A DNA stretch of 5,049 nt from Actinomycetes bacterium (GTDB lineage: Bacteria; Actinomycetota; Aquicultoria; CAJVYJ01; JAUVQD01), in NCBI GenBank assembly GCA_030598355.1, contig JAUVQD010000123.1, positions 1-5,049 on the forward strand, written 5' to 3'. The notes under the pieces are model-generated. The model made no database searches, was not told where the DNA came from, and saw only the letters and a list, made by a program, of their open reading frames with translations. Positions 1-4,873 of this stretch are shown piece after piece. Made by a program: the position numbers and the translations under genes. The first letter of the stretch is position 1, and each line of letters opens with the position of its first letter.

Positions 1-893
1 AAGCAACTGCAGAGCTAATGGGCCCAATACCACCAGAGAAAGAACGTTGGGAGAGATTCCGTGACTATTATTATAACTGCATGGCTGATGTGGATACGCA
101 TATTAACTCTATCATCGATGAGCTAGAATATCTGGGTTTTCTCGAGAACACTACGATTATCTTTACTTCCGACCACGGTGAACTTCAGGGCTCCCATGGT
201 GGCCTGACGAACAAGGGCGGCTTTGCTTACGATTACAACTGCCATGTCCCTTTCATTATTTGCGAGCCAGGTGGCCAAACGGGAGTTATATGTGATGCTA
301 TAACATCACACTTGGACTTGGCACCGACGGTTGTCGGCCTCTCCGATACCAATGATGATAAAAAGTTGGAGATAACTGCTGAGCTTCCCGGAAACGACCT
401 ATCAACATTACTAGACCAACCAGAGGAAGCTGCTATCAATGCTATCCGCGAGGGAGCCTTGTTTACTTACCAGATGGTTATCACTTTAGATGACAAGTTC
501 CTCATCACGATGGGGAGGATGAAAAAAGAGGGTGCCTCAGTGGACGAGATCAAGGAAGCTTTACGGCCCGACATGGAAAAGCGCGGTTTCACACGCGTGA
601 TCATTGATGGTCGATATAAATTCACTCGGTATTTCGCACCTTCTCAGCATAACCGGCCTGAGACGTTGGAACAGATACTTGCTTATAACGACATAGAACT
701 GTTCGATACCGTAGAGGACCCTGATGAGATGATAAACTTGGCGACAAATCCTCAGCAGAATGAAGAGATTATTCTGGAGATGAATGACAAGCTAAATCAT
801 TTGATCGACGAAGAGATAGGAGTAGATGATGCCACGTATCTTCCTGGATCGGAGGCGATAGATTGGTACATAGAGGACTTCTCTAGCTTCTGA
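1..893 (+). CDS. Sulfatase (alkaline phosphatase superfamily), C-terminal part, 5' end outside the window
   Basis: Sulfatases hydrolyse sulfate esters of sugars, phenols or lipids. The frame is open to the left edge (residues A-T-A-E-L precede the first ATG at 18), so that ATG is internal and the gene is truncated by the window. Numbering from it, TSDHGE (50-55) is the family's metal-binding Asp-His segment. HG at 60-61 and Lys66 in LTNKGG follow, then VPFII (77-81), SHLDLAPTV (97-105) and the typical C-terminal block ELFDTVEDPDEMINL (227-241). The N-terminal CxPSR-type site that becomes formylglycine lies upstream and cannot be seen, so whether the enzyme is an active sulfatase, a phosphonate hydrolase-like relative or something else, and its substrate, cannot be decided. 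It stands alone on this strand, converges on the tRNA genes, and ends in TGA with no strong terminator. Confidence 0.88.
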   Translation, partial: ATAELMGPIPPEKERWERFRDYYYNCMADVDTHINSIIDELEYLGFLENTTIIFTSDHGELQGSHGGLTNKGGFAYDYNCHVPFIICEPGGQTGVICDAITSHLDLAPTVVGLSDTNDDKKLEITAELPGNDLSTLLDQPEEAAINAIREGALFTYQMVITLDDKFLITMGRMKKEGASVDEIKEALRPDMEKRGFTRVIIDGRYKFTRYFAPSQHNRPETLEQILAYNDIELFDTVEDPDEMINLATNPQQNEEIILEMNDKLNHLIDEEIGVDDATYLPGSEAIDWYIEDFSSF

Positions 894-988
894 CAGATAT
901 TGATACACAGGTAGCTCCTCTACTTGTAACCCACTTTTATCCAATACCGGGGCGCTAATGTTTCACCAAACGCCCAGCTCAAGGGCAG

Positions 989-1063
989 AATCGGTGGTTG
1001 GAGTTGAACCAACGACAACACGGGTATGAACCGTGTGCTCTAACCAGACTGAGCTACACCGCC
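989..1063 (-). tRNA. tRNA-Met(CAU), probably elongator, with an abnormal acceptor end
   Basis: A full cloverleaf can be drawn on the minus strand. The acceptor 5' strand is GGCGGTG, followed by TA, the D stem GCTC/GAGC, the anticodon stem CACGG/CCGTG with loop TTCATAC (anticodon CAT), a 5-base variable loop, and the T stem GTTGG/CCAAC with loop TTCAACT. The anticodon arm resembles the Bacillus elongator tRNA-Met as I remember it, and lacks the three G-C pairs of an initiator. The 3' acceptor strand is CACCGAT, giving G1-U72 and a G2-A71 mismatch, and the next base is T rather than the A73 expected for Met. CCA is not encoded. It could be a functional variant, a decaying gene, or a sequence error. 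A tRNA-Ile2 (CAT) is less likely given the loop. Confidence 0.85.
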
Positions 1064-1230
1064 AAAAACATGATTCTACTTACTGTATAGCGTGGATATA
1101 TTACCAAAAGTCCGACCATAGGAACAACTACAAACTGGACCCACAAACTAATTCTGTTTATCGCTCGCTTTAATTGCTGGTAGCGCTTGGTTTTGATAAA
1201 CTGCATGCTTGTCAGCGTGAAAGTTACCAT
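1054..1230 (-). CDS. Possible small membrane ORF overlapping tRNA-Met (doubtful)
   Basis: A minus-strand frame from ATG at 1230 encodes 58 residues (50 from the alternative ATG at 1206) and ends at a TAG inside tRNA-Met. It has a basic N-terminal half (KTKRYQQLKRAINR) followed by one hydrophobic stretch (LWVQFVVVPMVGLLVIY) that could span a membrane. The frame stays open upstream into tRNA-Thr. There is no Shine-Dalgarno sequence before either ATG and I recognise no family. The overlap with a tRNA argues against a real gene. It is listed because it is the only candidate coding content in the 204-base spacer between the two tRNAs. Confidence 0.15.
   Translation of the reverse strand: MVTFTLTSMQFIKTKRYQQLKRAINRISLWVQFVVVPMVGLLVIYPRYTVSRIMFLAV
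1098..1127 (-). promoter_or_regulatory. Weak candidate promoter for tRNA-Met
   Basis: On the minus strand TTGTTC (1122-1127) and TAATAT (1098-1103) are 18 bases apart, about 35 bases before the tRNA-Met 5' end. TATACA closer to the tRNA is an alternative -10 but has no good -35. The match is clearly poorer than for the Thr and Tyr promoters, and the gene might instead be read from the tRNA-Thr promoter. Confidence 0.25.
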
Positions 1231-1267
1231 TGAAGCTATTAGGACGCTACTAGCCCTCTGACCTTTG

Positions 1268-1340
1268 AGCCCGCAAGCGGAATTGAACCGCTGACCCCAT
1301 CCTTACCATGGATGTGCTCTACCGTCTGAGCTATGCGGGC
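1268..1340 (-). tRNA. tRNA-Thr(GGU)
   Basis: This is a complete 73-base cloverleaf on the minus strand. The acceptor stem GCCCGCA/TGCGGGC is perfectly paired, the D stem is GCTC/GAGC, the anticodon stem is CATCC/GGATG with loop ATGGTAA (anticodon GGT, reading ACC and ACU), the variable loop is GGGTC, and the T stem is AGCGG/CCGCT with loop TTCAATT. The discriminator is T73, which also occurs in tRNA-Thr of some Gram-positive bacteria. CCA is not encoded. It has its own strong promoter immediately upstream. Confidence 0.97.
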
Positions 1341-1349
1341 GCAGAGACT

Positions 1350-1378
1350 ATTGTATTTTACGAGATATTAGTTATCAA
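1350..1378 (-). promoter_or_regulatory. Sigma70-type promoter of tRNA-Thr
   Basis: The minus strand carries TTGATA (-35, 1373-1378), a 17-base spacer and TACAAT (-10, 1350-1355), nine bases before the mature tRNA 5' end. Transcription would start only two to three bases before the tRNA, so almost no 5' leader is expected. The location upstream of a certain tRNA gene supports the call. Confidence 0.8.
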
Positions 1379-1479
1379 GGTTGTATTCCAAGGAATGATG
1401 AAATCTCCTATAAACCAGTTGAAAAGATAGACAACATGGATACCCCGGTAGAGTGTCTTGCCGCCGCCTGACCAATCCT

Positions 1480-2451
1480 CTAGATAGCCCCGAAGTCTTC
1501 CGCTAGCAAATTTCTATCCCTATCCATTACATGACGCAAGTATTCGACCGAATCCCTGATGCCGTCAGTTATTTCAGTTTTAGGTTTCCAACCCAGCTCA
1601 AGCGTTTCCGAAATATCCGCCAAAGTAACTTCGGCTTCTCTCGACAACTCTTTCTGATATATGGGCTTTGGAGGCATCTCAAGTCCTAGAACATCTGCTA
1701 CTAGGTCGTACATCTCGATAACCGAATAATTGACCCCCGACCCAATATTGAAAACTCGCCCATCGGATCGACGGTCTTTCAAAGTCAACAGGTGGAAATC
1801 GTTGACGTCATCGACATGCACAAAATCGCGACGCTTATTTCCGTCACCATAAATCGTGGGATTCTCCCCGCTCAGCATCTTCATAATAAACGCGCCTACG
1901 ACCGGCGAAATAACGCGGTAGTAATCTTGGGCCGGCCCGTAGACATTAAAGTAGCGGAGGATGGTAACATTTATGCCAAAGAAAGTCCCATACATCTTCG
2001 CGAACATCGCGCCTGAATGCTTACTAATCGCATAAGCGCCACGGGGCGCCACCTTATCGACTCGCGAAGGAAAATCGTCCAAATCCTCGTAGACTGCGGA
2101 ACTATCTGCGTAAACGAACTTCTTGACGCCATGGAGTTTAGAGGCTTCAAGAACATTTACGGTTCCATTAATGTTGATATCACTCATCTCATGAGGATTA
2201 GCGAGACAATCAGATAAACAGTTCTTAGCGGCCAGATGAAAAACCGCGTCCACGTCACGAAAAAACCACGAGATATTCTTGCGCCTGATATCAACGGCAT
2301 GAAAATCGACTTCCGGTCTGACGTTTTCCAGAGTGCCGACCGATAAATTGTCCAGGCCGACTACCCTGTGGCCCTCGCCGATCAAACGCTCGCAGAGGTT
2401 ACCTCCAATAAAACCTGCCGCTCCTGTTACCAATATTTTTTGCTTCCTCAC
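1480..2451 (-). CDS. NAD-dependent nucleotide-sugar epimerase/dehydratase (GalE/WbpP-like extended SDR)
   Basis: This 323-residue cytoplasmic extended short-chain dehydrogenase/reductase probably epimerises or otherwise modifies an NDP-sugar for surface polysaccharide. GAAGFIG (10-16) is the NAD-binding glycine motif and Asp34-Asn35 fit the NAD ribose contact. FHLAA lies at 71-75, SSAVY at 117-121 supplies the catalytic Ser117, and YAISK at 140-144 is the YxxxK pair. RYFNVYGP, YGDGNKRRDFVHVDDV and the C-terminal LGWKPKTEI block are typical of the family, as is the length. The start is GTG, with G-rich CCGGGGG about six bases before it; it places the Rossmann strand five residues in, and no nearby ATG would preserve it. 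The stop codon of a sugar transferase remnant lies two bases upstream, pointing to a former polysaccharide operon. Exact substrate is unknown. Confidence 0.92.
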   Translation of the reverse strand: MRKQKILVTGAAGFIGGNLCERLIGEGHRVVGLDNLSVGTLENVRPEVDFHAVDIRRKNISWFFRDVDAVFHLAAKNCLSDCLANPHEMSDININGTVNVLEASKLHGVKKFVYADSSAVYEDLDDFPSRVDKVAPRGAYAISKHSGAMFAKMYGTFFGINVTILRYFNVYGPAQDYYRVISPVVGAFIMKMLSGENPTIYGDGNKRRDFVHVDDVNDFHLLTLKDRRSDGRVFNIGSGVNYSVIEMYDLVADVLGLEMPPKPIYQKELSREAEVTLADISETLELGWKPKTEITDGIRDSVEYLRHVMDRDRNLLAEDFGAI

Positions 2452-2453
2452 GA

Positions 2454-2567
2454 TTAACCCCCGGACTGCTGGCCCGACCCGCTGACGACTACCTTTGACG
2501 TTTTAAATAAGATCTTGAAATCAAGCCAAAGAGACCAGTATGTCTTTCCCGTTTTCGCCGAATATTT
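2454..2567 (-). pseudogene. C-terminal remnant of a sugar-phosphate (undecaprenyl-phosphate) transferase
   Basis: A 37-codon open stretch ends in TAA (2454-2456), two bases before the epimerase GTG. It contains YWSLWLDFKILFKT followed by SKVVVSGSG. This matches the C-terminal signature of bacterial sugar transferases that load the first sugar-phosphate on undecaprenyl phosphate (WSLWLDLKILLKT-type, then a short tail). The homologous part spans roughly 2454-2540. Upstream the frame closes with TGA at 2568-2570, and no frame between 2570 and 2844 shows the preceding catalytic domain or its GWAQV-type motif. I infer a gene that lost everything but its tail through deletion or rearrangement. The two-base gap to the epimerase suggests both were once cotranscribed. 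Identification rests on one short motif. Confidence 0.65.
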
Positions 2568-2844
2568 TCAGCAAAAAATCAAAAACTGGTACAGGTGTCG
2601 GCTACATCAAAAACTAAAAGCATATAGCAATTAAATTGGGCTTCCATTTGGGAGCCCTGAAAGAATATAAAAGCCGCTTGGTCGCAGAATGGGGATAGTT
2701 TTTGGGATAATTCGATAATTCGGGGCTCTTGTGAGCGTGCGGATGCAAGGAGCGTAATATTTTCAAGGGAAGTGTGTATTTATGGCACAAGCCCCGACGA
2801 AAATGCGAGCAGTAACACAGCAGACGCCGCTCTCAAGAGTTCTG
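2568..2844. other. Non-coding spacer between transferase remnant and tRNA-Tyr
   Basis: No convincing gene is seen on either strand. The region holds a small plus-strand hairpin (GGGCT 2638-2642 / AGCCC 2653-2657, extendable to eight pairs) and the long inverted repeat at 2720-2797. Beside tRNA-Tyr, CACAG (2816-2820) and CTGTG (2842-2846) could pair around an inner CTCT/AGAG, possibly part of the tRNA 3' trailer. No clear promoter for the epimerase was found, so it may depend on readthrough from the tRNA-Tyr promoter. Confidence 0.6.
2720..2797. repeat. Long imperfect inverted repeat (12-bp arms, 2-base bulge)
   Basis: TCGGGGC (2720-2726), an unpaired TC, and TTGTG (2729-2733) are complementary to CACAA (2786-2790) plus GCCCCGA (2791-2797), enclosing 52 bases. 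The total span of 78 bases is tRNA-like, but I cannot draw T or anticodon arms on either strand. It may be a structured RNA, a small mobile-element remnant with terminal repeats, or chance. I recognise no riboswitch family. Confidence 0.5.
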
Positions 2845-2926
2845 TGGGGGAGGCAGGATTTGAACCTACGTAGGCTAAGCCGACGGGTTTACAGCCCGCT
2901 CCCATTGGCCACTCGGGCACTCCCCC
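2845..2926 (-). tRNA. tRNA-Tyr(GUA)
   Basis: This is an 82-base class II tRNA on the minus strand. The acceptor stem GGGGGAG/CTCCCCC is perfect, with A73. A D arm beginning CCCGAGTGG, the anticodon stem GCGGG/CCCGT and loop CTGTAAA (anticodon GTA) follow. The long variable arm contains GGC-TTA-GCC, and the T arm is GTAGG/CCTGC with loop TTCAAAT, whose stem has an imperfect pair. The long variable arm together with GTA identifies Tyr. CCA is not encoded. Confidence 0.96.
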
Positions 2927-2953
2927 CAATTAAATGGTTGTAGACAAAAACTG

Positions 2954-2982
2954 ATAGTAGTTATTAGTGACTGTAATGTCAA
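2954..2982 (-). promoter_or_regulatory. Sigma70-type promoter of tRNA-Tyr
   Basis: The minus strand has consensus TTGACA (-35, 2977-2982), a 17-base spacer and TACTAT (-10, 2954-2959). The mature tRNA begins 27 bases after the -10 box, so a 5' leader of about 20 bases is expected for RNase P removal. It lies in the gap after the methyltransferase gene and may also supply transcription to the promoterless-looking epimerase. Confidence 0.8.
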
Positions 2983-3007
2983 TTCATGTTGATGTCTAAA
3001 GAGGAGT

Positions 3008-3775
3008 CTATTTCTTGGCGCCGTGAAAGGCAACCGTGCCACCCATCAAGGTTTTGACTTTGATATCGCGAAAACCAGCTTCCTCAAGGATTGCGCTCAA
3101 TTCGTCAGGCGTATAAAAAATATTTATAGCTTCTATGAAGTAATTGGACAGCCCGAGAGCTTTTCCTCGAAGGCCTAAGAATTTCTTTGCGCGAAAGAAT
3201 ATCACCGTAGTTAACGGAACCATGACTCTTAAATATCCATTATATAAGAGCGAGATAACGGGATTTTGTGGTGTAACAAGATCGTGATGGTAAAAATACC
3301 CTCCCGGTCTGAGCACTCTATGTATTTCTTTAAAAACTTTCGCCACCTCAAGGTGACGAGTCGCGTTCTCCAAAGTTACAGCATCAAAAGAACTCTCTTC
3401 AAAAGGAAGACTATGGACATCTTTAATAACACTATTAATGCTGACCCCGACTTTCGTGGCCCTCTCGCAACCAATTCTCTGCATTTCCGGAGACCTATCG
3501 ATGGCCGTCACCTTCAGTGTTGAGTCTCTTTTTAACAGATCAATTCCGACTGCGTTGGTTCCAGCGCAGACATCAAGAACTTTTGAGTTACGAGAGATGT
3601 TTGCCCATGAAACAAACTTTCTCCGAAGTCTTGTCCATATACCAAAACTAAAGAAGTCATTAGCGTGATCATAGTTTTCAGCGATATCATTGAAGACAAG
3701 CTTTAGATCTTTATCCCAGTAAGTATCAAGCTTTTTGCGTCTTATTTGCTCTTTTGTGACTAGTTTAGTTGACAT
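3008..3775 (-). CDS. UbiE/MenG-type SAM-dependent C-methyltransferase
   Basis: This 255-residue cytoplasmic methyltransferase of the UbiE/COQ5 family most likely methylates a demethylmenaquinone-type quinone precursor using S-adenosylmethionine. The N-terminal VFNDIAENYDHAND (27-40) matches the UbiE start signature, and SFGIW (43-47) follows. VLDVCAGT (66-73) is SAM motif I, Asp93 in AIDRS would contact the ribose, and LPFEESSFD (123-131) and RVLRPGG (153-159) are conserved. The end, LMGGTVAFHGAKK, mirrors the LTGGIVALH tail of UbiE. Two positions differ: LENATRHL replaces the usual FGLRN segment, and Asp replaces Glu after RPGG, so another acceptor is possible. Start chosen at ATG 3775 because GGAG precedes it by five bases; an upstream in-frame ATG (3892) would add 39 residues unlike the family. 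It is divergent from ribF. Confidence 0.87.
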   Translation of the reverse strand: MSTKLVTKEQIRRKKLDTYWDKDLKLVFNDIAENYDHANDFFSFGIWTRLRRKFVSWANISRNSKVLDVCAGTNAVGIDLLKRDSTLKVTAIDRSPEMQRIGCERATKVGVSINSVIKDVHSLPFEESSFDAVTLENATRHLEVAKVFKEIHRVLRPGGYFYHHDLVTPQNPVISLLYNGYLRVMVPLTTVIFFRAKKFLGLRGKALGLSNYFIEAINIFYTPDELSAILEEAGFRDIKVKTLMGGTVAFHGAKK

Positions 3776-3780
3776 TTTTT

Positions 3781-3784
3781 CTCC
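3781..3784 (-). promoter_or_regulatory. Ribosome binding site that sets the methyltransferase start
   Basis: On the minus strand GGAG is followed by AAAAA and then ATG at 3775. This is a good Shine-Dalgarno match at five-base spacing. The longer start at 3892 has none, so the short form is preferred. Confidence 0.75.
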
Positions 3785-3831
3785 GATCGTTTGTTTCCAA
3801 TACGTCCCCTGAGAGTTATGCAAATAAAGTA

Positions 3832-3877
3832 CTTGTGATCCTTGGCTAGGATAACACAAAAGGCGATAGCTTGTGAT
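3832..3877. repeat. Inverted and direct repeats in the methyltransferase/ribF divergent region
   Basis: TTGTG-ATCCT (3833-3842) and AGGAT-AA-CACAA (3848-3859) form two five-pair arms around loop TGGCT, with AA bulged. CTTGTGAT occurs twice in direct orientation (3832-3839 and 3870-3877), 38 bases apart, with the inverted CACAA between. The cluster lies about 60 to 100 bases upstream of the methyltransferase start, in its presumed promoter or 5' leader. It may be an operator for a dimeric regulator or an RNA hairpin; no known site is recognised. Confidence 0.5.
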
Positions 3878-3907
3878 TTCTTTCTCATACAATACCGGTA
3901 CCGCTTT

Positions 3908-3936
3908 TTGATTAAAGAAGCCGTCAATTATATAAT
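3908..3936 (+). promoter_or_regulatory. Promoter of ribF, placed for a leaderless transcript
   Basis: TTGATT (-35, 3908-3913), a 17-base spacer and perfect TATAAT (-10, 3931-3936) precede ribF. Only six bases (CCCCAA) separate the -10 box from ATG 3943, so the usual start point coincides with the A of the start codon. There is no Shine-Dalgarno sequence in between. Confidence 0.8.
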
Positions 3937-3942
3937 CCCCAA

Positions 3943-4872
3943 ATGAGGGTTGTCCGAAACGATAAAGACTTAGGACTTAAAAAGCAAACGATCGCCACAA
4001 TCGGCACATTCGACGGCGTGCATATTGGCCATCAGCATATTATTGAATCAGTAACCAAGGAGGCAAAACGCACCAATCTGCCCAGTCTCTTGATTACATT
4101 TGATAATCACCCTCGTAAAGTTCTTGCTCGTGGAGAAAATGTCGAGACCCTCATGTCGCTCGATGAAAAACTGACGTACCTCGCCCGTTTCGATCTTGAC
4201 TTTGTTTATGTTCTTGGCTTCAAGCAAATAGCCGAACTCTCGGCTCAAGAATTCTGCAAAATATATCTTATAGAGAGGTCCAAAGTCAGTCATTTATTCA
4301 TTGGCTCGAACTTCAGGTTTGGCGCCGGAGCTACTGGTGATGTTTCGTGGCTAAACCAAAATTGCCGTGATTCGTTCAACATCACCGAAATACCTCTTGA
4401 AGTTGTCGGAGAAACCGTTGTTAGCAGCACGAGAATCCGCGATCTGGTTCGGCTCGGAAAAGTAGACGAGATCCCGCCCCTTTTGGGTAGAAATATCACT
4501 TTGCCCGGTCGCGTGGTCAGGGGTGCCGGGCGCGGAGCCGGACTCGGGTTTCCCACTGCTAATTTAGAATTCGATCCCGGTATTTGCGCACCGGGCGCGG
4601 GCATATATATTGGTTACTTATGGGCTGAAGACCTGCAATTAGAGGCGATAATAAATTGTGGGTTCAGCCCGACATTTGGAGAAAATACGTTTCAATGCGA
4701 GGCTCATTGCCTGGACTACAACGCGGAACTATATGGGTCCATAATCAAACTGGAATTGGCAAAACGTATCCGCGATGAGAAGAAATTCCCCTCCCCTGAA
4801 GCCCTCAGCCGTCAAATAACACATGATGTACACACGGCCCGGACTTGGTTTAGAGGACAGAGAAAAGAATAA
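3943..4872 (+). CDS. ribF: Bifunctional riboflavin kinase / FAD synthetase
   Basis: RibF phosphorylates riboflavin to FMN and then adenylylates FMN to FAD in the cytoplasm. At 309 residues it has the family's usual length. The N-terminal FAD synthetase domain carries GTFDGVHIGHQ (21-31), the nucleotidyltransferase HxGH-type motif, then ITFDNHP (51-57), NFRFG (123-127) and SSTRIR (161-166). The C-terminal kinase domain has GLGFPTANL (200-208) with the PTAN ATP/Mg motif, APGAGIY (216-222), INCGFSPTF (237-245) and CEAHCLDY, where Glu253 fits the catalytic base. The LYGSIIKLELAKRIRDE block closes the domain. ATG 3943 is chosen because it gives the normal spacing to GTFDGVH; no Shine-Dalgarno is present and the promoter position implies leaderless translation. 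The gene stands apart from the frequent truB/rpsO neighbours and ends one base before a converging ATPase gene. Confidence 0.97.
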   Translation: MRVVRNDKDLGLKKQTIATIGTFDGVHIGHQHIIESVTKEAKRTNLPSLLITFDNHPRKVLARGENVETLMSLDEKLTYLARFDLDFVYVLGFKQIAELSAQEFCKIYLIERSKVSHLFIGSNFRFGAGATGDVSWLNQNCRDSFNITEIPLEVVGETVVSSTRIRDLVRLGKVDEIPPLLGRNITLPGRVVRGAGRGAGLGFPTANLEFDPGICAPGAGIYIGYLWAEDLQLEAIINCGFSPTFGENTFQCEAHCLDYNAELYGSIIKLELAKRIRDEKKFPSPEALSRQITHDVHTARTWFRGQRKE

Positions 4873-4873
4873 T

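Noticed and set aside
972..986. GCCC/GGGC hairpin as a terminator after tRNA-Met
   Set aside because: Only four base pairs with a seven-base loop and no real T tract after it on the minus strand.
1440..1479. Terminator after the epimerase (AGACA/TGTCT around TACC/GGTA)
   Set aside because: The stem is five pairs around a long loop, and the following run is broken (ATCTTTTC), so it is too weak to call.
1792..2217. Overlapping ORFs on both strands inside the epimerase gene
   Set aside because: They are shadows of the well-supported epimerase frame, with no recognisable domains.
2638..2657. GGGCT/AGCCC hairpin as a Rho-independent terminator
   Set aside because: It is better paired on the plus strand, where no gene ends, and no T run follows on either strand.
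2720..2797. Fourth tRNA suggested by a 7-bp outer stem and 78-base span
   Set aside because: No T arm with a TTC loop, D arm or anticodon arm can be formed on either strand.
2782..2943. Plus-strand 53-codon ORF (starts MAQAPTK)
   Set aside because: Most of it is antisense to tRNA-Tyr and contains the RQDLNLR-type string typical of false ORFs over tRNA genes.
3776..3892. N-terminal extension of the methyltransferase to the ATG at 3892
   Set aside because: No ribosome binding site, no family similarity in the 39 extra residues, and the ATG at 3775 has GGAG five bases before it.
4048..4604. Two minus-strand ORFs opposite ribF
   Set aside because: They lie entirely antisense to conserved ribF codons and show no protein family features.
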